A stretch of 64,000 nucleotides of DNA from Mycolicibacterium mengxianglii (GTDB taxonomy: Bacteria; Actinomycetota; Actinomycetes; Mycobacteriales; Mycobacteriaceae): NCBI RefSeq assembly GCF_015710575.1, contig NZ_CP065373.1, forward strand, positions 3,286,001 to 3,350,000, read 5' to 3'. The translations under genes and the position numbers were made by a program. The notes beneath the pieces were generated by a model that saw nothing but the letters and a program-made list of their open reading frames with translations, made no database searches and was not told the DNA's origin. Positions 22,468-31,726 of this stretch are shown in pieces; the stretch's first letter is position 1; each line of letters begins with the position of its first letter.

Positions 22468-23480
22468 CGTGCCGCCTCCTTGCGGCAGCGACATGCGGTG
22501 TCCTCGATCGCGGCCGCCGCGCGAGCGGCCGCGCCGTGAATCTGCCACCGCCGCCACCGCGCCGGATCCCCGGACATCGCATGCGCCAGCAGACCCGGCC
22601 AGGCCCGATGGTCGGGCCACCGCCGGGCCACCACGGCGAGCTGGTGTTGCTGCAGCACCCGGGCGGTCATCTGTTGCTCGTCGAACGGCCGGGCCTGCGG
22701 GATGATCACCGCAGGCCGTTCCGCGGCGGCGATGTCGGCGACACACCCCTGCCCGCCGTGGCCGACAACAACGTCGGCGGCACAGATCTGCGGCCAGGGG
22801 TCCGAGGTCCAGGGACCGCCGGGCACCCCCAGCGAAGACCAGTGATACGACGGTTGCTCGGCGGCGAGCGCCGCCACCGTCTCGGCGTCGAGCGTCGAAC
22901 CGCCGGCACCACCGAGCACCAGAACGCGCGCCGCGCCGCCGGATCCGCGCGACAGGTGCGGGCGCTCGCGCCCGTCGAATCGGCTGATCCCGCCCACATA
23001 GCTGGTTTTGCTGTCGTAGGACCGTAGCCAGGGCGGCATGCACAGGTCGCGGGGCCAGGGCGCAATGATGTGATCAGCCATCCGGTGAACCAGCAGATGC
23101 GGCTGGTCCACCCGTTTCCCGGGCTGGGCCACCATGATCACCGGCACGCCCAGCAGTCGCGTGAACGTGGCCACCTCAACCGAGACGTCCACCACCATCG
23201 CCTCGGGGCGCGCGTCGGCGACCCAGCCGGCGATCGCCTGCATACGGGCACCGAAGCCGTCGTCGTGATGCGGAGCCCAGTGCAGCGCCCCGTGCGCCGT
23301 CGGTTCGGAGACGGTTTCGGCGGTGTCGTCACGCGCCAGGGTCACCGTCGCGGTGAACGGATGCTCCTCGGGCAGCTCAAGCGACGTCAGTGCGGTAACC
23401 GGCCGCCGCAGATGGCAGGCGATGCTGATGGCGCGATTGAGATGACCGCGACCCTGATGGTGAATGTAGTAACCGATCAT
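22464..23480 (-). CDS. GT28/UGT-like (GT-B) glycosyltransferase
   Basis: 338 residues. The N-terminus MIGYYIHHQGRGHLNRAISI has the glycine loop of MurG/UGT enzymes (GRGH), and the C-terminal half has VLVLGGAGGSTLDAET and the donor-binding VVVGHGGQGCVADIAAAERP, both typical of GT-B family 28 C-domains. It would transfer a sugar from a nucleotide donor in the cytoplasm. The start is secure because the glycine loop must be N-terminal, yet the first 104 bases overlap the upstream glycosyltransferase gene. Coupled downstream to the GT2 gene. Confidence 0.85.
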   Translation of the reverse strand: MIGYYIHHQGRGHLNRAISIACHLRRPVTALTSLELPEEHPFTATVTLARDDTAETVSEPTAHGALHWAPHHDDGFGARMQAIAGWVADARPEAMVVDVSVEVATFTRLLGVPVIMVAQPGKRVDQPHLLVHRMADHIIAPWPRDLCMPPWLRSYDSKTSYVGGISRFDGRERPHLSRGSGGAARVLVLGGAGGSTLDAETVAALAAEQPSYHWSSLGVPGGPWTSDPWPQICAADVVVGHGGQGCVADIAAAERPAVIIPQARPFDEQQMTARVLQQHQLAVVARRWPDHRAWPGLLAHAMSGDPARWRRWQIHGAAARAAAAIEDTACRCRKEAAR

Positions 23481-24567
23481 GAGTCCTGCCTGTGGCGTCG
23501 TCGATCAGGGCGCGATAGAGATCGAGGTATCCGTCCACCATGGCCGAGGCCGAGCACTGCGCGAGCGCGTGCCGGTGCACCTCGCCGCGGTCCAGCGCCC
23601 GCACGGCGGGCACGGCGGCCGCCATCGCGTCGACATCGCCCGGTGCCACCAGCCGTCCCGCCTGGGGACCGACGATTTCCGGGATACCGCCACGCGCGAA
23701 CGCGATGACCGGAGTGCCGCACGACATTGCTTCGGCGACCACCAGTCCGTAGGGCTCATCCCACATGGGTGTTACCAGAGCGGCAGCCGACCTGCCGACC
23801 AATTCGGCGAGTGCGTCCTGGTCGAGGTGACCGCGATAGCGAATCCGGTCGTCGAGCTCGGGAGCGATGTGCGCCGCGAAGTACGCCGGATCCGAGACCG
23901 GGCCGGCGATGTCGAGTGGGCGACCGGCCCGGCGGGCGGCGGCGATGGCCAGGTGGGTGCCCTTCTCCGGGGTCAGTCGCCCCAGCCAGACCAGCGCGTC
24001 ACCGCCAGGACCCAGCGGCCAGAGCCTGCTGTCCACCCCGTTGGGCACCACCGCCATGTCGGCGATGACGTGCTGCCAGGCGGCAGCGGTGTGCCGGCTC
24101 ACGGCCGCGAACCGGGTGCCCTGTCCTTCGGTGGTCTGGACCGCGGACTCCAGCCACGGCGTCGGCGGGGTGTGCACCGTCGTCAGCATCGGGGTGGACA
24201 GCAATGGCGCCATCGCCACCGGCAGATGGTGCAGGCTGTGATTGTGGATCACGTCGAATGAGCCGGCCTCCGGGCTGGACAACTCCAGCATGAGCGACAG
24301 GTAGGCGTGATGGTCATTCATGAATGCAGCCGCGGGCATCGACGGATCCCGTTGTGCTGCAGCCGAAAGCGCCAAGGTGCGCACCGTCAAGGAGGAACAG
24401 CCCAGCTCGGGGTCCGAGCCCTGCCCTGCGAACAGGGCGACCTCGTGCCCGTGGCGGGCCAGGGTGCGGGCCAGATGCCAGACGTGAGCTTCGAGCCCGC
24501 CGGCGAATGGTTGACAGATCGGAAAACGGTTCGACGCGATCAGCGCGATGCGCAACGGGTTCTTCAC
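23377..24567 (-). CDS. family 4 glycosyltransferase
   Basis: 396 residues, GT-B fold of family GT4. N-terminal FAGGLEAHVWHLARTLARHG gives the acceptor-domain signature; the donor domain shows VWLGRLTPEKGTHLAIAAAR and DEPYGLVVAEAMSCGTPVIA, with an intact EX7E pair. The last ~35 residues (RTHDRLLHSPSGSRSSQSRH) are low-complexity, lie in the overlap with the next gene and probably have no fold. The ATG at 24567 overlaps the previous stop by ATGA. No membrane helices. Confidence 0.9.
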   Translation of the reverse strand: MKNPLRIALIASNRFPICQPFAGGLEAHVWHLARTLARHGHEVALFAGQGSDPELGCSSLTVRTLALSAAAQRDPSMPAAAFMNDHHAYLSLMLELSSPEAGSFDVIHNHSLHHLPVAMAPLLSTPMLTTVHTPPTPWLESAVQTTEGQGTRFAAVSRHTAAAWQHVIADMAVVPNGVDSRLWPLGPGGDALVWLGRLTPEKGTHLAIAAARRAGRPLDIAGPVSDPAYFAAHIAPELDDRIRYRGHLDQDALAELVGRSAAALVTPMWDEPYGLVVAEAMSCGTPVIAFARGGIPEIVGPQAGRLVAPGDVDAMAAAVPAVRALDRGEVHRHALAQCSASAMVDGYLDLYRALIDDATGRTHDRLLHSPSGSRSSQSRHQHRLPSAAAGYRTDVA

Positions 24568-25628
24568 GCCAGCACCTGCGCGTAGATCTCACGATGGGCG
24601 CGAGCCAACACCGCCCGCTCGGCGCGCCGTTGCGACCAGGTGGCGCGGGGGGCGGGTTGTCCAGCAGCCCAACGGAAGTGGGCTTTGGCCACCGCCCGGT
24701 GCAGCGAGTCAGGGTCGAATCCGTCCTCGGCGAACCCGTATTCCCCGCAGGGCCGCTGTTCACGGTAGAAACCGCAACTCGGCGCGATGACCTCGGTCCC
24801 GAGGTCATAACACGCTTCGAGCCAGCCCGAGTGGGTGCCGAACCGGTACGGCAGCACCGACACCCGCACCGAGGACAGGTAATCCCAGAGCTCGTCCTCG
24901 GTGAAATATGGGAGGACGTGCACCCGGACGTGGGGCAGTGACCCGTAATCCAGCAGCGCGGCTCCGAACTCGGGGGCATACCAGTGATTTCCGGGCTCGA
25001 AAACCTCATCGTGAACGTTGATCTGCAGCACCGCCCCGGGCAGCCCGGCGACCGCCTCTGCCAGGGTGTCGAGCACGGGCAGCGGATCCATGTTCGCCCG
25101 GCGGCTCTTGACATGCAGGGCCACGACAAACGGCTCGGGCTGCCGCCGCGGGTTTTCCATCCTGCCCCTGTCGAGGACGTGGGGATGCGGCAGCACCGTG
25201 GCGGCGCTGCCCCACTGCTGCGAAATCACCTGTGCTGCACCAGAAGTCAGCGTGATCAACGCTGACGCGGCCGCGACAAGTACATCCTGCCGCTCACGGT
25301 GGGCGACAGGTTCATGATGATGAGGGTTGCGGAGATCGTGCACGGTGTACACCAACGGCTTGTTGTGCATCTTCAGTTCCTGCATGACCTCGGCCAGCGC
25401 CTGCGGGCTGATGGCGTCGAACCCGAAGTGCACATGGAAAACATCAAACCGGTGGTGGTTGTCGGTGACCCAACCGGGCTCGAGCATCAGCGGTGGCCAC
25501 CATCCGCCGGGGACCGTACGCCCGTCTGCGGGCACCGGGTCGGGCAGCCGGACCACACCGTCGGCACCGTCGAGATCACCGAGATGACGCACGTAGACAT
25601 GCGAAGCCGGTACGGAAGCAACGCGCAC
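24564..25628 (-). CDS. glycosyltransferase, GT4-like (divergent)
   Basis: 354 residues from the GTG at 25628 (VRVASVPASHVYVRHLG), which has GAAAGGGG upstream; an ATG at 25736 is possible but adds an unconvincing leader. VFHVHFGFDAISPQALAEV, LVYTVHDLRNPHHHEP and VALHVKSRRANMDPLPVLD fit a GT-B fold. The donor domain is divergent: GTHSGWLEACYDLGTEVIA occupies the EX7E region with a single clear Glu. Family members act on unknown acceptors. It is first of the four coupled genes after the hairpin at 25750-25790. Confidence 0.82.
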   Translation of the reverse strand: MRVASVPASHVYVRHLGDLDGADGVVRLPDPVPADGRTVPGGWWPPLMLEPGWVTDNHHRFDVFHVHFGFDAISPQALAEVMQELKMHNKPLVYTVHDLRNPHHHEPVAHRERQDVLVAAASALITLTSGAAQVISQQWGSAATVLPHPHVLDRGRMENPRRQPEPFVVALHVKSRRANMDPLPVLDTLAEAVAGLPGAVLQINVHDEVFEPGNHWYAPEFGAALLDYGSLPHVRVHVLPYFTEDELWDYLSSVRVSVLPYRFGTHSGWLEACYDLGTEVIAPSCGFYREQRPCGEYGFAEDGFDPDSLHRAVAKAHFRWAAGQPAPRATWSQRRAERAVLARAHREIYAQVLA

Positions 25629-25749
25629 AGCAGTCAACCCCTTTCCCGAATCGGTGATCGCACCGTGAAGACAAACCTGTGGATCCCCGCAGTACCGTGG
25701 GGCTGCCGGCGCATACCCGGTGGTGCGGAATTCCAAACCGCATCACCGC

Positions 25750-25790
25750 TCATCCCGAGAAGCATTGCCGTTGAATGCTTTTCGGGATGA
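25750..25790. other. 17-bp hairpin inside the glycosyltransferase island
   Basis: TCATCCCGAGAAGCATT and AATGCTTTTCGGGATGA pair over 17 bases with one G-T/A-C type mismatch and a seven-base loop. It lies 12 bases beyond the stop of the 25802 gene. Without a U tract it could be a non-canonical terminator, an RNA processing site or an operator. Confidence 0.65.
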
Positions 25791-25801
25791 ATGATAGCAA
25801 C

Positions 25802-26980
25802 CTAGGCGGACACCACCCCCACCGCGCCGAGGGCCCCGTTGTAAGCGCGCGCCGCGTCACCGGCCACCCGGTCCCAGGAATACCGCGACCGGGCGCGGTC
25901 GCGACCCGCGGCTCCCATCCCCCGGCCTGCGAACGGTTCGTGCAGCAGCCGCCGCGTCGCCTCGGCGAACCGCACCACATTCCCCGGCGGCACCAGGCGC
26001 CCCGTCACCTCGTCGACCACGATGTCCCCCAACGCCCCCACCGCGGTGGCGACCACCGGCACCCCGCAACTCATGGCCATCAAGGCGGCCGCACCCGTCG
26101 GTTCGGTCACCGCGGGACAGACGCAGACATCGGCCGAGCGCAGCAGCGCAGCCAGGTCAGTGGCCGCACGTACGTCGGCGATCGTCACCCGGTCGGCGAC
26201 CCCCACGACTCCGGCCGCCTGCAGCAATTCCGCAGATACTTCGCGGGCACCGGCCGCGGTCGCGTCCAGCGCCAATACCAACTCGGTGTCCGGCAACGCA
26301 GCCAACGCCCTGACCGCGGTATCGACACCGAGCCGGCCCGTGGACGCCCACACCGCCACGATGCGGTGTTGCAGACCGCTGCGCTGCGCCGCCTCCCCGG
26401 GCGGAGTGAACACCTCGCTGTCCACTCCATACGGCACCACCGAGATCCGGGACCGCACGCAGCCCATCCGCAGGAGTTCGAACAATTCGTCGTTGTTGTT
26501 GGCCGCCACCCAGCTCGCCCGGCGCGCGAGAAGTGACACCAGTTTGCGCCCCTGACCTGCGTCACCTGCGCCGGTACGGCGATCAGTGACAGCGATGTCG
26601 TCGAAAGACTGCACGACGGGCAGCCCGTGCGACCGGGCCGCCAACTGTGCGGCCATGCCGGACAGCCACGACTGGGCATGCACCACATCCGGGCGCTCCT
26701 CGCCCCACACCTGCTGCAGGTTCCGGCTGAACACACCGAGATCATCGGATTGCTTTCGCCGAGTTCCGCCGCTGGGCACCCGCACCACGCGGTAGCCCTG
26801 CGCAGACATCACCTCGCTGCCCGGAGCCCGACCGGGGCTGGGCAGGTACACCGAGACGTCATGACCCACGGCAGCCAGCTCGCTCGACAGCCGGGCGGGC
26901 GGAACCACCAGTTCCGCAACCCCGTCTGTCCCGGTGACGGTGGTGGAATCAGTTTCTGTCAGCACAATTGCGAGTCGCAT
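25802..26980 (-). CDS. family 4 glycosyltransferase, first gene of the island
   Basis: 392 residues, GT-B. ARLSSELAAVGHDVSVYLPS and DVVHAQSWLSGMAAQLAARS form the N-domain; VVPYGVDSEVF and STGRLGVDTAVRALAALPD the donor domain. The EX7E region reads EPTGAAALMAMSCGVPVVAT, so the second Glu is Met, which may alter or weaken catalysis. The start ATG 26980 follows a 162-base region without genes that probably holds the island promoter. It is separated by 173 bases and a hairpin from the next glycosyltransferase. Confidence 0.87.
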   Translation of the reverse strand: MRLAIVLTETDSTTVTGTDGVAELVVPPARLSSELAAVGHDVSVYLPSPGRAPGSEVMSAQGYRVVRVPSGGTRRKQSDDLGVFSRNLQQVWGEERPDVVHAQSWLSGMAAQLAARSHGLPVVQSFDDIAVTDRRTGAGDAGQGRKLVSLLARRASWVAANNNDELFELLRMGCVRSRISVVPYGVDSEVFTPPGEAAQRSGLQHRIVAVWASTGRLGVDTAVRALAALPDTELVLALDATAAGAREVSAELLQAAGVVGVADRVTIADVRAATDLAALLRSADVCVCPAVTEPTGAAALMAMSCGVPVVATAVGALGDIVVDEVTGRLVPPGNVVRFAEATRRLLHEPFAGRGMGAAGRDRARSRYSWDRVAGDAARAYNGALGAVGVVSA

Positions 26981-27142
26981 GCGCGGAACCCCCTTAGCCA
27001 GCGCACCACACCAATCAATGGGTATGGCGCTCTCTCAACCGGCCGCTGCTTGACCGCACGGTCGAGACCTCGAAGGTCGGCGACCGCAATCGACGATTCG
27101 AGGGGCCCGAGCGGGCCGCGCCTCAACGTCGTAAGTCGGAGA

Positions 27143-29494
27143 TTACCCACTCACGCTGGGATCGAACCCGGGCCCCGCCTGGCTGCACAGCAATGTCGTC
27201 GTAGCCGCCGCACTCAGCGGCCTCGAGTAGAGAAAGCCCTGTCCCACATCGCACCCGAACGCCCGCAATCGGGCATCGGTGCCCTCGTCCTCCACACCCT
27301 CGGCCACGGCCCTGGCGCCGAGCACATGTGCCAGCTCCACAATCGAACGCACCACCGCGTCGGCCCGGGGGTCCGCGACGATGGGCTCGATCAACTGCCG
27401 ACAGATCTTGATCTCGTCCAGTGGAAGCTCGCGCAGATAGGCGAACGCGGAGTAGCCGCTGCCGAAGTCGTCGATCGCGATCCGGATCCCGCACAGCCGC
27501 AGATCCCCCAGCACCGCACGGGTGCGCCGGACATCGTCGAGCATCAGGTCTTCGGTGACCTCCAGGGTCAGCAACTCCGGCGGCACGCCATGCTCGGCCA
27601 AGGAACTCGCGATCCTGGCGGGCAGCGTGAGGTCACTCAGCGACGGCGCGAACAAATTGACCGCGGTCGGTACCGCGCACCCGCGGGCCCGCCACGACGC
27701 CAGATCGTTGAGCGCCTGACGCAGCACCAGATCGGTCACGGCCGGCATGAGACCGTGGTGACGCACCACCGGGAGAAACCGGCCCGGTTCCAACGTGCCG
27801 AGCCGCGGGTGGGGCCAGCGGACCAGGGCCTCGACGCTCACCACAGCCCTGGTCGGCAGATCAACCTGCGGCTGGTACACCACCGCCAGTTCATCGCGTT
27901 CGATCGCGCGCCGCAGTTCGCCGAGCAGGTGCACCGTCGCTGCGGCGCGGTTGCGCTCCCGGCTGGTACGGGGGCGCCCCGCCGTGACGCCGGCAGCCTT
28001 GTCCAGGTCCGGGGTGTAACTGCGCAAGCCGCTGCCCCCGACCGCCTTGGCGGCGTACATCGCGGCCTCGGCCCGGCGCAGCAGTACTTCGGCGGTGATG
28101 TCGGTTTCGCCGTCGGTGACGGCGGCCAACCCGATGCTCGGTCGGATCAGCACCTCGTGCCCCTCCAACCGGAACGGCTCGTCGAACGACTGCGCGACCC
28201 GGTGCGCGACCGACCGCGCACCCTCGGCCTTGCCCTCCATCAGGACTGCGAAGTGGTCACCGCCGAGCCGGGCCAGCGTGTCGCCGGTCCGCAGACAGGA
28301 CAGCAGCCGGTCGGCCAACGCGGTCAGCAAACTGTCACCGGCCGGATGACCCAGGGCGGAGTTAACGAATTTGAAGTCGTCGAGGTCGAGCACCAGGACC
28401 GAGACCGCGAACTGGTCGCGCTGCCGCAGATGCAGTGCGTGGGTGAGGCGGTCGTGAAACAGGGCGCGGTTGCCCACGCCGGTGAGCGGATCTCGCAACG
28501 CCTGTTCGGCGATCACCAGCCCCAGCCGGCGGTTGTCCCGCAGCGCCAGGAGCTGGCGGCCCACCACGGCGGACACCATCACCATCGTCGCGATCACCAC
28601 CGGCGCCAGTTGCGGGACGGAGATCAAATCCGCCGTCGCCACCCCGCCGGCGATCAGAACGGCCAGGTACGGCAGCCACAACGACGACCGCGGCCGCGCC
28701 GAGGTGGGAACCGACCCGGTATCGACGTTGACGCTGAGCGCCGCGGCGACGCCGATCATGAGAAGCCCGACCAGCCAGCCGATCCCGACCAGGGCCGCCG
28801 CCTCGAAGGCTCCGCGGATCCGTAGGTGTACGAAGGTGGCGCGGGTCAGCGCCATCACGGTGATGGCCGCCGCCAGAACCAGCAGGGGCAGCCGTTGACG
28901 GCCACCCGCGCGCGCCGCCAACAACACTGCCATCGTCGTCACCACCACCGTGACCGCCAGGTAGGTGATCACCACCAACAACACCCGGGTGTCCCCGGGA
29001 TCGGTCGGGTAGGTGAAACGCAGGATCAGCAGCCAGGCCACCGCGAACAGGGCAGCTCCCACGATCAGGGCATCAAGAACCAACCGCGACCGGGACCCGT
29101 CCCGCCGCGCCGCGGGCACCACAACCAGTGCCACGCACGTGGCCAGCCAGAACACCACATGTCCGACGCCGACGAGAACCGGCGCAGGCTCCGGCCCCGG
29201 TGGCTGAGCGACCGACACCGCCGAACCGACCGCCCCGGCCAGAAGACCCACCGTCATGCACGTCCACATCGCCCGCCTGCTGCCGTGCGCGGCGCGTGCA
29301 GCGCAGCGGGTGGTCCACGCCGCGGACAGGCCGGTCAACACCAGCCCGACACACAGCACCCTCCAGAACGTGGCGGGCCCAGCGAACACCGCAGCCGCGA
29401 TTACGGCAAAGCTCACCGCGGTCCCCACCACGGCCAGCGCCGTGGCGTAAGAGGCCCTCACCAGCCGCGGAAACGCCCGCAAAAATGTTGACAC
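27143..29494 (-). CDS. membrane GGDEF-EAL protein (c-di-GMP), GGDEF degenerate
   Basis: 783 residues. Residues 1-315 contain about nine membrane helices forming an uncharacterised sensor region. A GGDEF domain follows (ALRDPLTGVGNRALFHDRL at 332-350; active-site loop RLGGDHFAVLM with GGDHF at 411-415), then an EAL domain from about 525 (VEALVRW at 554-560, VNLFAPSL, LEVTEDL, AIDDFGSGYSAFAYL, AEGVEDEGTD, GQGFLYSRP). The Glu of GGDEF is His, so cyclase activity is doubtful; the EAL metal and catalytic residues look complete, so phosphodiesterase activity is likely. Confidence 0.92.
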   Translation of the reverse strand: MSTFLRAFPRLVRASYATALAVVGTAVSFAVIAAAVFAGPATFWRVLCVGLVLTGLSAAWTTRCAARAAHGSRRAMWTCMTVGLLAGAVGSAVSVAQPPGPEPAPVLVGVGHVVFWLATCVALVVVPAARRDGSRSRLVLDALIVGAALFAVAWLLILRFTYPTDPGDTRVLLVVITYLAVTVVVTTMAVLLAARAGGRQRLPLLVLAAAITVMALTRATFVHLRIRGAFEAAALVGIGWLVGLLMIGVAAALSVNVDTGSVPTSARPRSSLWLPYLAVLIAGGVATADLISVPQLAPVVIATMVMVSAVVGRQLLALRDNRRLGLVIAEQALRDPLTGVGNRALFHDRLTHALHLRQRDQFAVSVLVLDLDDFKFVNSALGHPAGDSLLTALADRLLSCLRTGDTLARLGGDHFAVLMEGKAEGARSVAHRVAQSFDEPFRLEGHEVLIRPSIGLAAVTDGETDITAEVLLRRAEAAMYAAKAVGGSGLRSYTPDLDKAAGVTAGRPRTSRERNRAAATVHLLGELRRAIERDELAVVYQPQVDLPTRAVVSVEALVRWPHPRLGTLEPGRFLPVVRHHGLMPAVTDLVLRQALNDLASWRARGCAVPTAVNLFAPSLSDLTLPARIASSLAEHGVPPELLTLEVTEDLMLDDVRRTRAVLGDLRLCGIRIAIDDFGSGYSAFAYLRELPLDEIKICRQLIEPIVADPRADAVVRSIVELAHVLGARAVAEGVEDEGTDARLRAFGCDVGQGFLYSRPLSAAATTTLLCSQAGPGFDPSVSG

Positions 29495-29620
29495 GTCAAT
29501 TGATCCCCCGGGACAATCGCTATGTCGACAAGGCTACAAGGTCCCCGCGCCGGCCATCCGGAATTGCTGAGCCGTGCCCGGCAAATTCGGCCGCGCACCC
29601 GCGGGCGGCCGGTTCGCAGG

Positions 29621-30316
29621 TCAGGGCAGCCGTTCGACCAACTGCTCGACCGCCACCCGCGGCCCGGTGAAGAACGGGATCTCCTCCCGGACATGCCTGC
29701 GGGCCTCGGTGGCGCGCAGGTCGCGCATCAGGTCGACGATGCGGTACAGCTCCGGCGCCTCGAACGCCAGAATCCATTCATAATCGCCGAGCGCGAAGGC
29801 CGGCACCGTGTTGGCGCGGACGTCCTTGTAACCGCGAGCAGCCATGCCGTGGTCGGCGAGCATCTTGCGCCGTTCGTCGTCGGGCAGGAGGTACCAGTCC
29901 AGCGACCGGACAAACGGGTAGACGCACACGTAGTTCCCGGGCTCTTCGCCGGCCAGGAACGCCGGGATGTGGCTCTTGTTGAACTCCGCGGGGCGGTGCA
30001 ACGCCACGCTGCTCCACACCGGAGTGCTGGCCTGGCCGAGCGCCGTGGTGCGACGGAAGTCGGAGTAGGTGGCCTGCAGATCCTCGACGCGTTCCGCGTG
30101 GGTCCAGATCATGTAGTCGGCGTCGGCGCGTAGGCCGGCGACGTCGTAGAGGCCGCGCACCACGACGCCCTTGTCTCCCTGCTGCTTGAAGAAGGTCGCC
30201 GTCTCGTCCACGATCTCGCCTCGTTCGGAGCCCAGCTCCCCCTGATTGACCGCGAAGACCGAGAACATCAGATAGCGGATGGTGGAGTTGAGCGCGTCGA
30301 AATCAAGGCGGGACAT
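29621..30316 (-). CDS. hemQ: coproheme decarboxylase HemQ/ChdC (chlorite dismutase-like)
   Basis: 231 residues, the actinobacterial HemQ type. Family segments: [79 protein letters not shown]. It converts coproheme to heme b with H2O2 in the last step of the coproporphyrin-dependent pathway. The position next to hemY and hemE matches Rv2676c. It is 30 bases downstream of hemY on the same strand and surely in that operon. The catalytic residues were not assigned by alignment here. Confidence 0.95.
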   Translation of the reverse strand: MSRLDFDALNSTIRYLMFSVFAVNQGELGSERGEIVDETATFFKQQGDKGVVVRGLYDVAGLRADADYMIWTHAERVEDLQATYSDFRRTTALGQASTPVWSSVALHRPAEFNKSHIPAFLAGEEPGNYVCVYPFVRSLDWYLLPDDERRKMLADHGMAARGYKDVRANTVPAFALGDYEWILAFEAPELYRIVDLMRDLRATEARRHVREEIPFFTGPRVAVEQLVERLP

Positions 30317-30346
30317 GCACCTATCGTGCCACGCGGGGGCACAAGG

Positions 30347-31726
30347 TCAGGTGGTCAGCTCCGCTGTGAGTCCCCCGACAGCCCGGCCTGCCGCCGCCAC
30401 ACAGGCGGGCACTCCGATGCCGTCCAGATAGCTGCCCGCGACCGCCAACCCGGGTGGCAGGCCGGCCCGCAATTGCGCGACCACCGCGGCATGCCCGGGC
30501 CCGTACTGCGGCATGGCATCCAGCCACCGGTGCACCAGCACATCCTGCGGGTCCACGGTCACGTCGAACACCTCGGCCAGATCGGCGACCGACCATGCCA
30601 GCAGATCCTCGTCCGACGTGTCCCGGGCGATGGTGTCGCCGAACCGGCCGAACGACAGCCGCAGCAGTTCACTGTTACCGCGGCGACCCCACTTGCGGGT
30701 GGACAACGTCAGGGCCTTCGCATGCAGCCGCTCGCCGCTGGCGACCAACACCCCCGAGCGCTGCGGCAGCGGGGTGCCACCCGGCACTGCCAGCGCCACC
30801 ACCACCGAGGACGCCGTCTCGATGCGCGCCGCGGCGGCAGCCGTTCGGGGGGCCACCGAGCCCACCAGCCGGGCCAGGCGGGGCGCGGGCAGTGCCAACA
30901 CCACCCCGTCGGCGCCTACCTGCTGCCCCTCGTCGTCACGCACCACCCAGTGCCGGCCGTCGCGCTCCAGCCCGGAGACGGTGGTGGGCACCCAGCGCAG
31001 CCCGCTGCGGGCGATCAGCTCCCGCAGCAGCACCTCGTAGCCACCGTCGATCGCGCCGAACACCGGCGCCCCGGTGTTCGGGGGCAGCACCGACCGCACT
31101 GCCTCGGTGAGGCTGCGGGCCCCACGATCCAGCGCAGCTGCCACCGTGGGCACCGCGGCGCGCATCCCGATCGTGGCCGCCGACCCGGCGTACACCCCGG
31201 CCAGCATCGGGTCCACGGACCGGGCCACCACCGCCGCGCCGAACCGGTCCCCCACCACCTCGGCGACCGTCGGGTCGGCACCGCGCCGCCATTCCATCGG
31301 ACGCGACGGTTCCACGGCCATCCGAGTCAGCGTGGCGTCGTCGACCAGACCCGTCATCGACGCCGCCGAACTGGGGATGCCGTTGACCGTCTCAGTGGGC
31401 ATGGCGTGCAGCCGGCGCTGGCTGTAGATCAGCGGCCGCACCCCGGTGGTGCTGATCTGGCGGGCCGCGAGCCCGAGTTCAGCCAGCAGCGCGGGCACCT
31501 CGGGCCTGCGGACCACAAACGCCTCGGCCCCCACATCCATCGGCTGGCCGCCCAGTCGTTCGGTCCGCAGCACGCCGCCGAGGCGGTCGGCCGGATCGAA
31601 CACGGTGATCCCGACGTCGGGCCCCAGCGCGCAACGCAGCCGGTACGCCGCGGTCAGACCGGAGATTCCGCCGCCCACAACCACATACGAGCGTCCGAAA
31701 TACGAGGACCGACCACCGGAGGTCAC
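30347..31726 (-). CDS. hemY: coproporphyrinogen III oxidase (HemY/CgoX)
   Basis: 459 residues, FAD-dependent. FAD-binding dinucleotide motif [17 protein letters not shown] at the N-terminus, then [18 protein letters not shown]-terminal [20 protein letters not shown], the second FAD contact of protoporphyrinogen-oxidase-type enzymes. In Gram-positive bacteria this enzyme oxidises coproporphyrinogen III to coproporphyrin III ahead of ferrochelatase and HemQ. The GTG start overlaps the hemE stop by GTGA. Matches Rv2677c. Confidence 0.94.
   Translation of the reverse strand: MTSGGRSSYFGRSYVVVGGGISGLTAAYRLRCALGPDVGITVFDPADRLGGVLRTERLGGQPMDVGAEAFVVRRPEVPALLAELGLAARQISTTGVRPLIYSQRRLHAMPTETVNGIPSSAASMTGLVDDATLTRMAVEPSRPMEWRRGADPTVAEVVGDRFGAAVVARSVDPMLAGVYAGSAATIGMRAAVPTVAAALDRGARSLTEAVRSVLPPNTGAPVFGAIDGGYEVLLRELIARSGLRWVPTTVSGLERDGRHWVVRDDEGQQVGADGVVLALPAPRLARLVGSVAPRTAAAAARIETASSVVVALAVPGGTPLPQRSGVLVASGERLHAKALTLSTRKWGRRGNSELLRLSFGRFGDTIARDTSDEDLLAWSVADLAEVFDVTVDPQDVLVHRWLDAMPQYGPGHAAVVAQLRAGLPPGLAVAGSYLDGIGVPACVAAAGRAVGGLTAELTT

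Noticed and set aside
21625..26980. Insertion sequence or integrase flanking the glycosyltransferase island
   Set aside because: No transposase, integrase, tRNA-type att duplication or terminal repeats were found at either edge, so the mode of arrival is unknown.
26627..28825. Very long open frame on the plus strand opposite a glycosyltransferase and the GGDEF-EAL gene
   Set aside because: It is rich in His, Arg, Gln and Gly with no domain pattern; such frames arise opposite high-G+C genes. The minus-strand genes have clear motifs.
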